Assembly: GCA_002964805.2 (NCBI GenBank)
Contig: PUDQ02000058.1
Location: 124,001-188,000 of the forward strand
Length of the DNA: 64,000 bases
DNA from: Trametes villosa
Taxonomy: Eukaryota; Basidiomycota; Agaricomycetes; Polyporales; Polyporaceae
Direction of reading: 5' to 3'
Numbering within the stretch: position 1 is the stretch's first letter; every line of letters starts with the position of its first letter. The notes beneath the pieces were generated by a model, which saw nothing but the letters and a program-made list of their open reading frames with translations, was not told where the DNA came from and made no database searches. The position numbers were made by a program, and so were the translations under genes. Below, one piece after another: positions 44,634-55,300 of the stretch.

Positions 44634-45115
44634 CCACGGCTGTGTCGTCCTACCCTGGTGCTCCGCCTCCCGGGCGAGAAGCTCACGCCAAACACGTCCG
44701 CTTGTGAGCGTACACACAGCACGCTCTCTACTTACTGTATTCTCTCGCATGAGCCTACTCTCTCTCCATACTCTTCGGACCTTCCTCCATTCTACACATC
44801 GCCTCCCTATACCCGCAGCATTAGTCAAACGTCGGGCGCGCACCCACACCGGTGCGGCTTTTGCTGGCTTCCATGTTTGACCTGACAGGAGAACGTCCCG
44901 CTTCCCCTCGAGACTCCCATGCCAGGCGTGCGCAGTGGCAGGCAGTGGTAAACGAGAGCCCGACGGGCGTCATATGATCTCCCGCAGGGTGCCGCGCCGT
45001 CGGTACATAAGGCACAGGAACGTCGACGCGACTGTCAATATTTCCCTCACGTCGCGTCCTTCGCGCATACACTGAGCTTCACTCACACTTCTAAGCCATC
45101 CACCACCGCCATATC
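44634..45115. other. Intergenic region of the SDR array (copy 1 to 2)
   Basis: Holds the copy 1 3' flank and copy 2 promoter. A TATA-like TACATAAG occurs near 45004, about 110 bp before the copy 2 start. Nothing else recognised. Confidence 0.5.
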
Positions 45116-46282
45116 ATGGCACTGGTTCCCGAAGTCCAGCGCTTTTTCCAGTTTTGGTGGACGGTCGCCTCGCAACTTTTTCCCGGGAAGCCGCAATGGA
45201 CGGCGGACCATCTGCCTGACCTCTCGTCCAAGGTGTTCATCGTGACTGGCGCGAACGCGGGGATCGGGCGGGAGACAGCCAAGCGTCTCCTCCTCAAGAA
45301 CGCCAAAGTGTACATCGCCACCCGCTCGAAGGAGAGGGCGGAACGCGCGATACGGGAGTTGCGCGACGAAACGGGCAAAGAAGCCCTGTTTCTGCAACTC
45401 GACCTGGGCGACCTCAACTCCGTCAAGAAGGCCGCCGAGGAGTACAAACAGTAAGCCTCTTTCCTCCATCGTGGTATGATAAGCTGACGCGATTTTTTGT
45501 AGACGAGAGTCGCAGCTCGACGTGCTCATCTTGAACGCCGGTGTCCTCTTCCCGGCGGCGGACGATCTGACGGCACAAGGCTACGACGCGACGATCGGCA
45601 TCAACGTCGTCGGGCACTTCCTCTTCCACCAGCTACTCTACCCCCTCCTGTCCGCCTCCGGGCGCGCGTCGGACCCCGCGCGCGTCGTCTGGCTCTCCTC
45701 CATGGCGAGCTACAAGCCGTGGGCGCTCACGTACGCCGCGTACCGCGACGGCCCCGCGCGCCGGCGGCTCGACATGTTCGAGCGGTACGCGGAGAGCAAG
45801 GCGGCCGCGGTCATGCTGAGCATGCGCGTCGCCAAGCGCGGCCTACCCGACCACGTGGTGTCCATCGCCGTCGATCCTGGATATATCAAGAGCGAGATCT
45901 ACCGATCGAGCCCTCTGTACCTACGAATCTTCGTACGTCGTCGTGTTAACAGTTGCGCCGGTTGCGCGCTGTTGCCATGGGACGGAGGACGACTGACATT
46001 AATGACTGTGCGCGCAGGATTACTTCTATTGGTTCCCCGTCGAGTACGGCGCGATAGGTTCCCTCTTTGCGGGGGCTGCGCCAGAAGCTGCGGAGTATAA
46101 TGGGAAGGTGAGCACTATATCACTTCGTTGGCGCGATGCTTCGTAGTGAGGTCTGATGCACGCCATGTCAGTACTTGCAACCATGGGCGCGGGTGGTACA
46201 AGCCAGCGCAATCTCGCGGGACGAGAAAGCGCAGGAGCAGCTCTGGACATGGCTCGAGGAACAGGTTAAGCCATATCTCTAG
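45116..46282 (+). CDS. Short-chain dehydrogenase/reductase, tandem copy 2
   Basis: Exons 45116-45450, 45503-45932, 46018-46107 and 46172-46282. The N-terminus is longer than in copy 1 (MALVPEVQRFFQFWWTVASQ) and may dip into a membrane. Cofactor motif VTGANAGIGRETAKRLL; VYIATRSKERAERA; NAG motif LDVLILNAGVLFP; catalytic Ser in VVWLSSMASYKPW. The YxxxK motif is YAESKAAAVML, intact but with Glu for the Gln found in copies 1 and 3. The tail EKAQEQLWTWLEEQVKPYL matches copy 3. Gene structure is the same as its neighbours. Substrate unknown. Confidence 0.93.
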
Positions 46283-46760
46283 GGTATCCCTGATCCCGTC
46301 ACCTCTTGAATAGCAAGCCTCGTTGATACCCTCGAGGAGCGACGTCGATTCCGGGACATGCTGAGGCGACCGGTAAGGTTTTTAATAAGGTTGGGCTGAA
46401 GCTGGGTGGACATAGTCGTGGGAATGGGGCTGTGTCCTCGCACTGCAGCGCGCATGCAGGCGCATGCCCGGGAGTCGTTTGCACATCCGAGATTTCCGGA
46501 GCCTGCTGTATCGTCTAAGACGCTGACCACAGGCGAAACGCGTAGAAGTACGGCGCGCATCTCGTACAGTTGGAGATGCCACCATCACGTATAGCCTCTA
46601 CCGCAGGCGGGCGAAGTCGCGCGAATCGCTGGCTAGGCGGCAGTATAAGGCTTATATCCGGACGTGACGGTACGCCCCCGGATCCTCGTTCGCATCTCTG
46701 CACGATCGTGCTTGGCTTCTCTTCTTCCACGCACACGTCTCTTCTGACTCACCTCACGCC
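46283..46760. other. Intergenic region of the SDR array (copy 2 to 3)
   Basis: Contains the promoter of copy 3, including TATAAGG at 46644-46650, 117 bp before its ATG. Nothing else recognised. Confidence 0.5.
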
Positions 46761-47884
46761 ATGTCTATGCTCAGGTTCGCGTACGCCTTGATAACCCACA
46801 GGATCCTCTTCCCTGGGAAGCCGACATGGTCCGCGGACCACCTGCCGGACCTATCGTCGAAGGTCGTCGTCGTGACGGGTGGCAACGTCGGCATCGGGCG
46901 CGAGACGGTCAAGCAGCTTCTTCTGAAGAACGCGAAGGTCTACATGGCCGCGCGCTCCAAGGAGAAAGCAGAACGCGCCATCGAAGAACTGCACGAAGAG
47001 ACGGGAAAGACGGCCCTGTTTTTACAGCTCGACCTGAGTGACCTGAACGCAATCAAAAAGACCGCCGAGGAGTTCAAACAGTACGTTCTCTTCGATCACT
47101 ATACCTATGTGTTGGCTCAAGTACTATGTTCCAGACGGGAACCGCAGCTCGATGTGCTCCTTCTAAACGCTGGAGTACTCTTCCCGACAGCGGCGGATCA
47201 GTTCACCGCCCAAGGATACGACGCCACCTTCGGTGTCAATGTGATCGGCCACTTCCTTCTCGTTCGCCTGCTGTATCCCACCCTCTCCGCCTCCGCTCGG
47301 AAGTCGGACCCCTCGCGCATCATCTGGCTCTCCTCAATGGCACATCACGAACCCCACGCAATCACATACGAAGCCTTCCGCGATGGCCCTGTGCGCCGGA
47401 AGGCCGACCCGTTCAACATTTACGCGCAGAGCAAGCTGGCCGCAATCATGGCGAGCACATATCACGCGCGCACTTGCGCAGATGACAACGTCATCTCGAT
47501 CGCCGTCGATCCTGGATGCATCAAGAGCACCCTCTACCGATCGAGCCCATGGCACCTGCGCTTCTTCGTGCGTCACCTTGCACTTCGCTGTTCGGCCGCG
47601 GACCGAACTGATCATCACCGCAGGACTGGATCTACTGGTACCCCGTTGAGTACGGGGCGCTTGGCCCCTTGTATGCGGCGGGTTCGCCAGAAGCTGCGGC
47701 GTCCAACGGAAAGGTTAGCTGCCATGACAGTAGCGACCGTCTGTGCGTTGTACTCAAACAGCTGTTATACCAGTACTTCCAGCCCTGGGTGCGCGAATCG
47801 CGAACGGGCGCGCTCGCGTCGAACGTGGAAGAGCAAGAGAAGCTCTGGACGTGGTTGGAAGAGCAGGTGAAACCCTATCTGTAG
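46761..47884 (+). CDS. Short-chain dehydrogenase/reductase, tandem copy 3
   Basis: Exons 46761-47080, 47135-47567, 47624-47713 and 47774-47884. Cofactor motif VVVVTGGNVGIGRETVKQLL (Ala replaced by Val inside the glycine motif), VYMAARSKEKAERA, NAG motif LDVLLLNAGVLFP, catalytic Ser in IIWLSSMAHHEP, and YxxxK in IYAQSKLAAIMAS. The usual DPG loop is SIAVDPGCIKSTLYRSSPWH. The C-terminal part (DWIYWYPVEYGALGPLYAAG; EEQEKLWTWLEEQVKPYL) is common to the trio. Complete and apparently active; substrate unknown. Confidence 0.93.
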
Positions 47885-48274
47885 CAGCTTCTTCTGTGGC
47901 ACCTCCTTCCCCGGCCTTGCTAGTGCCGATGCTGGCCCCCTTCTATCTCGTACATCACTAGAACATAGACAATCTTGATCGGAATCTTCAGACATCCCTG
48001 CTTGTCGTGACAGCGATGCTCGCCATAGTAGCCTCCACTTTGACGCTGCAAGATCCTGTTTCGGTGTTGCGCAGGGTCGAATGGCCAGCCTGAGGCCCTA
48101 GCTTCCCGCGTATGACGTATACCATTTTCGTGAAGAGCGTTGTGAAGGACTTACGATGAAGGCGTACATACATAAACCCTGCAGGCAGATGCAAGAACGA
48201 CGCAACACCTCGACAATCCTCCGTTGCTCAAACCACCCACACCAAACCCGTCCTCGATCCTCAAGCACACAACA
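47885..48274. other. Intergenic region
   Basis: Between SDR copy 3 and the second Hsp9/Hsp12 gene; must include the latter's promoter. No perfect CRE like that of copy 1 was seen. Confidence 0.5.
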
Positions 48275-48714
48275 ATGGCTGACGCTGGCAGACAATCGTT
48301 CACCGACAAGGCCTCTTCGGCGATGAAGGCATGTTTGTTGTTCGCTATCTGACATCTACATGTTCTCATCGTCTTGCTGTAGCCCGACTCCCAGAAGTCC
48401 ACGACCGAGCACATGGGCGATTCCCTTAAGGGCACTCTCGACTCCGCCGCGTCGACGATGCAGCCCGAGGTCAGCCTGAATTCTCATCGTGGCTTAGGAG
48501 GTTCTACTAGCAGCGAATACTCACGACGCTTATTTCCCCCGCAGAGCGAGAAGTCTACCTCGCAGCAGATGGGTGACAAATTCAGCGGCAACTCGAACGA
48601 GAACCAAGTACGCACCTCTTTCGTACCCTCTTTGGACGGATCACTAACACTCGGGGATCTGCGTAGGGGTCGCTTATGGACAAGGCGAAGAGCGCGCTCG
48701 GCATGGAGAAGTAG
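48275..48714 (+). CDS. HSP12: Hsp9/Hsp12 family small heat-shock protein (copy 2)
   Basis: Four exons (48275-48328, 48383-48469, 48545-48607, 48667-48714) give 83 residues: MADAGRQSFTDKASSAMKPD, QKSTTEHMGDSLKGTLDSAA, EKSTSQQMGDKFSGNSNENQ and GSLMDKAKSALGMEK. The family repeat pattern is clear. The first intron appears to use a GC donor (AAG then GCATGT) at the same codon position as the GT intron of copy 1. The second intron (after the MQPE codons) is absent from copy 1, while the last is shared. Function as for copy 1: stress-induced, disordered, membrane-stabilising. Confidence 0.93.
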
Positions 48715-48818
48715 ACAAGAACATGTCATTCATCAGAGCAGGAGCTTGTCGTACTGCATTGTTGTATACCATACGAATCGCACGAAACTCACTTCATCTC
48801 CATCCGGGGTTCCGCCCC

Positions 48819-51012
48819 TCACACGGGAGTGACGAGGAAGGCCGCCGTGTCGTGAGTGTCGACCGTAACGGAGAAGCTGTTCTTGAATTTCCCGACGTCC
48901 TTGCTGGTCCACATATCGTGCACCTTGAACGAGCCGGAGCCGAGGCCGGGCACGCTCGCGAAGTCGAATGATTTGGTGGCGGCGGTGCCGGTGTTCACGA
49001 TGAACACGTGCGTTCCTTTGGACGATTGTCCAGAGAAGAATTGGGGAGGAGAGGTGCTGGAAGTCACGGATGCAGGCGTGAACGGCGCGGCTGGTTTCCC
49101 GATGGTCGCGTCCTGGTGGAACGCCAGCAGTTCCGCGTTCTTAATGATTGCGAGTTGCGTCGCGTTCAGCTTGCTCAGCTGTACATGTACGGGTCAGTGT
49201 GCATCGTCTTCGATGATGCATGGGAAAGCGCACGTCTGTACCGAGAAGAATAGGGCTCTTCAGGAAGCTCCAGACGGCGAAGTGCGTCCGCTGCTCCTGT
49301 ATGGTCAAGTCACCGTTTCCGATCTCCATCATGTCCCTAGGTGCGGCGTATTCGTCAGACGTGTCGTGAAGAGGGTGAGTAACAATACCTACATGTCGTT
49401 GTGCGAAAAGAAGTCGATAGTGGAGAGATGTTGCACGTTCGTCGTGAGGATCTCGGTGATGTAGCTCCACGACGCGCTCGAGTCGCCCGACATGCGCCAG
49501 GAATGGCCCTAACAGCCCAAGGGTCAGCAACTTAGAGCGCGAGAAGAGCAATCAACGGGCACACGTACGACGCGTGCGCCCCAGTCCCAGACGTTCGCTG
49601 CGCCCCAGATACAGAGACTGAACTGGAAGGGCCTCGCTGTGCCATTAAGCGCTGCGCTGGACACGCAAAGTCAGCTACGCGGTAGGAGAGGCCGTTGGGC
49701 GAGGCTCACGTCATCTGGCGGTAACGGATGGCCGAGTTGGAGTTGCTATAATGCTAGACTTAGCACCTGCTGAGCGGGTGACAGGCCGCGTTAGTACGTA
49801 CTACCAGTCGCCCGCGGGTGGAGTCTTTGAATCGAAGCGAGAGTGAGTGCGATGCCAAGTGCGCAGCAGGCGGGGAAGCACGTACCCCACTGTCAGACCA
49901 GTTCCCCGGGACGTTACAGTTATCTATAATGCTGTTCAACCACGAGTCGAAACGACCGGCGGTCGCGATGAGTACCGTATTTGAGGTCTGGAGACGTGCA
50001 TCAGCACCCTATCAGATGGAGACAGGAAGATGCTCACAATCTACCCCCCACTCTGCGAACGTTGTCGCGTCCAACACCTCATTGCCCAAGGATCCCGGGA
50101 AGCCAGCGCAAGTGGCCGTCCCCGCGTCGCTGACGAGCGATATCAAGCGTCAGTGAAGTAGTTGGTAGAGAAAGTGGAGTAGAGGATGTTGTACCTGTAG
50201 ATGCCCAGCTTGAGACCGAGAGCGTGGACTTGGTCCGCGACACCGCTGATGCCGTTCGGGAACTTCGTGGGGTCGGGGATGATACGCCCTGTGGAGGCGT
50301 TGCGCTTCATCTCAGACCAGCAATCCTACGCGACGGTGGTAAATCCACTGAATGTGCGAATGCGCGTGGAATGAGCTTACATCGATATTTATGTACTCGT
50401 AGCCTACGTCTGCGAGGCCGAGCGAAATGAACTGGTTCGCGGCGGCGAGTATCTTGTCCTCGTTGATGTCTAGATATGACTAGTCAGGGATACGCCCACA
50501 TCGAGAGCGAACATCGCCACTCACTGCATCCGTACGCATTCCAAGCGTTCCAGCTGCAGGTCAGTGCTCACCGTCAGCTTTGCGCTCACGCACGCGGGAG
50601 CCATATGAAAGTGCTCACCCTAGCGCAGGCAGTTTCCCAACCTGACGAGTCGGCCCAACCGTGGGCGCACTAGCCGCGATGCCCGTGAGCGACGCCGAAG
50701 CGGTCGTGCTCGACGGGTGCGGTGCCGCCGTCGTGGACGTGGGGTATGCGGCCGTGCTCGTAATGGGCCCCGTAGCCTGGAGGCACTGCGAGTAGTACTC
50801 GTTCTGCGCGATACACGACCATCTGTATACATTCATTCGTCAGCATGGGGACAAGAGCGGGGACGAGGGAACAGCGAGGCTACGCACCCCGAGGGACAAA
50901 GAGTCCCACCCGCCCAGCCTGTGCCACCACACTGGCCCCACTCGCTCTGGGCTGCACAAAGGGTTGTCAACGCAGATATGGCGAGCAGCACGTACGCTGG
51001 TGCGCGGAACAT
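48819..51012 (-). CDS. Secreted GH27 alpha-galactosidase with N-terminal CBM1
   Basis: Removes terminal alpha-galactose from galactomannan or raffinose-type sugars outside the cell. Start at 51012 gives a signal peptide ([20 protein letters not shown]). A cellulose-binding CBM1 follows ([20 protein letters not shown], then [12 protein letters not shown]), then a Ser/Thr/Pro linker and the GH27 barrel: [31 protein letters not shown]. The nucleophile motif is YLKYDNC, with YLKYD largely on a 12 bp micro-exon at 49976-49987. Then come [20 protein letters not shown], the acid/base motif [27 protein letters not shown], and the C-terminal beta domain ([32 protein letters not shown]). Many short introns. 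Catalytic residues are intact. The CBM1 points to activity on plant cell walls. Confidence 0.93.
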
Positions 51013-51702
51013 CGTAGCAGACTACGCAGCGGTCGCCGGTGTTCGACCGGGGTGCCAGTCCGGAGGCTATATAGGCTCCTGGTGGCTCGTAGCGCGGGCT
51101 GCAGTAGCGTTCGCGTGCCTGGACGCGCTACCTTCTGCGTGGGCCAGAGTGGAGGGTGCACATGGCGGGCGGTACATTGGCGGTACCTAGAAGCATACGA
51201 GGGGTCATGAGTACGACGTCTGACCAGCCTCCTTGGAGTAGCGTCGGCTCGAAGTGTCGTCTGATTTCTCCGCGAGAAGGCAGCTGGACAAGGACGGGCG
51301 TTCTCAGTGACGAAGTAGCGTCTCTCTGCCAGCAACCTTGGTTAATCATGCCGTCTGGAACGAGTAGTTCAACTGCAGCTGGTCTGAGCGGTCCGTTTGG
51401 CGGGCCGCTGTGAACGGTGGATTTGCTGCCGTATTCACATCCTGCCACGATGTTCACTTAGGCGGGTCGGCCAGATTCAAAACGAGACTACGGTCGTGAG
51501 ATCGAGAGTTTGTTCAAGGGCCGGGATTATCTTCCGCAAGTACAAACTAGACGGCGGTGGTGGCTGGAAGCAGGTGGATGTCTCCCGAAAGCGCTAGGAT
51601 TCGGGAGTTGGCGCTGCCTTGCACTGCACGCTCGGACGGACCCGCGACATGAGCAAAATGCAGTTGCATGGCTATTGTCCACGTCAATCGAAGGCAGTTG
51701 TT
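51013..51702. other. Intergenic region between the GH27 gene and U6
   Basis: Carries the alpha-galactosidase promoter and the upstream region of U6. No clear TATA box was found 25-30 bp before the U6 start. No ORF with a family signature. Confidence 0.5.
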
Positions 51703-51726
51703 GTCCCCTTCGGGGTGACATACGAA

Positions 51727-51757
<31 letters not shown>

Positions 51758-51828
51758 GGCCCCTGCACAAGGATGACACGCTTTCCCGGAGTGGTAGACC
51801 TACGGGTCTCAATATTTATGCTCTTTTT
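51703..51828 (+). ncRNA. U6: U6 spliceosomal snRNA
   Basis: The 5' stem-loop GTCCCCTTCGGGGTGAC starts at 51703. It is followed by the near-invariant core: AAAATTGGAACGATACAGAG with the ACAGAGA box (51741-51747), the AGC triad within GATTAGCATGGCCCCTG, and the internal stem-loop region CAAGGATGACACGC. The core matches U6 across eukaryotes. A short hairpin (AGACC-TAC-GGGTCT) follows and the first run of five T is at 51824-51828, the likely RNA polymerase III terminator. The transcript would be about 122-126 nt, longer than the ~100 nt of most U6 RNAs, so the 3' end is less certain than the core. Confidence 0.95.
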
Positions 51829-52301
51829 ACCCCTGAAACTGAGTACTGAGTACCTACGTCTTTGTCGCGGTTCACTGGTACTTTGGTAGGTATCCGAGGG
51901 AGTACATCGAACTGTCCTATATATATGTTCATCTCAGCCCTTCGGGAAGATTTTGCCGATAGGCAGGGTGGAGATCCGGAAGTGAGTCCCCTCACACTGG
52001 AAGCTCGCCAGGAGGGTGTCTCTACGTACAATGTAGTAGGGCACATCATGCGAGCGACTCAGATTGCGCCGCGGCGGCGGGCTAGTGAACCGACCTCAAT
52101 GTCAGGCGCACGATGACGACGTCACTCGAGAGTGCACGGAGAGTCTATTCGGAAAGTGTGGGGAGATGAGTGATGCAAGATGCTTTACATGATATGTACA
52201 CTGCTACGGGGCTCAATTGATAGGCATAGACGAGACGCGAGATGGGGGCGAGAGCACGATGTGGCCAGAACGGTTGAGTGCGGCGGTGTCCGACCCGAGA
52301 T
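51829..52301. other. Intergenic region
   Basis: Between U6 and the 3' end of the ZNFX1-like gene. No gene recognised. Confidence 0.5.
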
Positions 52302-55300
52302 TCATCTTCCCCAAGCCCAAGGACTGGGCTGCGCACCTTGCCCCCGAGCGATGTTCTCCATCTCGGTGTCGCGCGTGTTCGACGTCAGCAAGGTATGGTT
52401 CGACCCGCCTATTGCCTCTCCGCATTCAGGGCAAAGAGACCGTTGCATGGCGCCCCCGCACTGTGAACGACGCCGTCAGCACTAGGACATCCACGTTCCG
52501 CCGCCAGGATATACGCACGTCTCCGATCACGAAGGTATGTCCATTTGGACATTTGTAGAAGTGGCCTGTGTGCGCTATACGATGTATTCAATTAGCACGA
52601 TATGAACGCTTCGTGTTACGGACCGGACTCACTGAATTCCGACCCCGCGAACGCCCTCACCACCTGTGTCAGCTCTTCCCGGGACACGGGCTGGTAGAAC
52701 GTATCAGATCGCAAGGAGCGCTCCAATGACTTCCACTCCTCAAGGATGGCGTCCGCGGGTTGAACGAACTCGGTGTGTAGCCACTCGGGGGCTGCTCTTC
52801 CGCCGCGCCTCGCGCGCGATGAGATCCCGCTGACCTGCGCCGCCGCCTCCCTGAGTTTCTCCAGTGTCGTGTCAGCCAGCTTGTCGAGCTTCTCCGGGGA
52901 CATCTTGTTGCTCTGCCGCGTCATCCTGACGTTGAAGCGGAATTGTTCCAGCTCGATCTGCATCGAGAGAAGGACCGTGGTCGCCTCCTGACGATGGCTC
53001 TCAGAGTCACGCGTGATCTGGAGGGCCAGCTGGGCATCGGCGTCGCAGGAGCGAAGGAGGAAGGAGATGTATGTCGCCCAGACGCGCTTGTTGCCAGGAG
53101 AGTATCGCGGGCGCGCACCGACTGCTTCCAACCAGTCTCCGGCGAGCTCCGCGAGTGTCAGCCGAATCGCGAGGGACGTCCAGAACGCCTCGACGAGGAA
53201 ACGCTTGTCCGCTCGCGGAGGAGGTTGTCCGACCTTCAGTCGCGCCGCACGCATGGCATACTCCTGTGGGTTCCGCGGGGCCGTCACCGGATCTAAGGCG
53301 ATGCTGTCCATCTCCTTCTGGAAGAGGTAGGCGAACGATGCCTCCCAGGCATGCGAGTGCGCAGAGCGAGTGCTCGCGACCAGCGCCGTCTCGCGATAGG
53401 TTGTGAAGAGGCCCATAAGCGCCTTCTTCCACGCGTTCACTTCGTCGACGGGCAGACTGTGCAGCGCGCGGTTCTTGGGGTCGATCGCCTCGAGTCCGAC
53501 CGGGGTCATACGAGTCGACTTGAGAACCCGCGACCGGGCGCCCTGTTGCGACTTGATCTCCTTGATAGACATGTTGACTGGCGCGATCCGAACCTTCGGT
53601 GCGGCTTCCCGGATCGTCCCTCGCAAGGCATCCCGCGGTAGAGCGTCGATCTTCCGGCGGAGGGCACTCAGAGACTGGGACATATGGGATGCAACGTTGT
53701 TCTCCAGGATGTCCAGGTCGGCGCGCTTGAAGACACGGCCATAACGTGGGGAGGTGATCGCTGTCCGGCACGTCGGGCACGCGGGAGGCTGCTTGAAGCC
53801 GGGCGGCGGTGCTTCGAGGCCGACCCACTTGCCGCTGTGTTCGTCGCGCCGGTAGTACTCCTGAAGCTCGCAGATGCCGTCCAGGGTTTCGACGGTGAAG
53901 ACGTGTCGACAAGCCAGGAGGGTGATAGTGAGCTCGTCGATGTTCTCGCTGTGAAGGTCGAGCTCCGCGAGAGTCCTCTGCATGACGACGTCGACAACGT
54001 TCTGCTGGATGTTCTCCGGTGCACACACCGCGCAGGTCTGCACCGCGCAGTCTTCGCCACACACTAAATAATCTCGTTTATTTTCCGAGCGCATTCTCTC
54101 AAGGCTGCGACCACTTACCGGAAGGACAGCGATGGCCGCAGGCGAGGGTCTTCTCGCAACGCCTATCGCAGGGAAGTCGGGCGCATATCTAAGATTACAC
54201 GAATGAGCTGACAACCCGTATGTGCGCTGCTGATACTCACTGATCCACAAGGAAGGGGACATGTCTGGTGGGCGCAGTTCCTGCTCGGGCATGATCAGCG
54301 AGGGACGAAGAAGAGAGCAATGCTAACACACCAAGTGCACGGTTCTTGGCAAGGGGCGCAAGGGGTGGAACAGTGGTTCCGACAGTGGGCGTGAACGCAT
54401 ACCTGCCGACAAGGTGCCTTGCAAAAGACGGTGCACTGATGGTCGTTGGAGCACTGTTTGCTGCATAGGTGACCACAGAAAAGGCGCTTCTCGCACGGAT
54501 GGGGAACGTGGTTCGCGCGCTGGGTGATAGCGGCCTGGCCTTCGGTGTCCTCGGCGTCCGCCTCGGGATCGTGGCTTGCGACATTGAGTGTCTGGCACGC
54601 ATGACACTGTGCCTTGCACGACCGGCCGCAGCATGCCATAGTCCCGGCACATTGTGCTCTGCAAACGAAGTGGCGCGGGATGTCCGAGCATTGCATGACC
54701 GCTTCGTGTTCACATCCTGGAAGGGGCCTGGTGACGAGGACAGGGCAGAAGACATCGGCGAGGTTGTCGAGCTGGAAGCTGTGCATGCGGTGAGTAACTG
54801 TCATTATATCAGGCGGCATCATACTCACCACTGGACGCGGGATGCAATGTGTCCACAGGGAAGCTCGCACTGGGCGACCTCCGCCATGCATTGGCCGCAT
54901 GACGTCGCACAGGCTTTCGTGCAAGGGTGTCCTCGAGGACACAGGCGGGTGCACCGCTGTTCGCATGTCACGGTGACATGTCTAGGATCGTCCGAATGGC
55001 ACTAGAAGGAATGTAAAGAGGCTGCAGGATGGCGAGGAGCTGACTCAAAATACCTTGTACGGACAAAGGTGCCCACACTTGAGGCGAGTATCGCACTGTA
55101 ACAAGCACCCGCCTTTACAAAGAGATCAAGACTTGAGCGACTCAGCGTATCTACGACCGGACGAAAGACGTACCGTCTGGAGCGATGCGTGGAAGCTGCC
55201 CCGGTTTTGAGATCCGCTGCACGGCGTCAGGATGCCGCTGGCAAGCGACGGGGAACGCATCTCCGAGGCAGTTCCTCTTCTGTAGCTCGTCGAGTACTGC

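Noticed and set aside
53007..54062. Second minus-strand ORF of 351 codons overlapping the ZNFX1-like gene
   Set aside because: It is the +1 frame of the same exon; only the other frame carries the NFX1-type and CPTC motifs.
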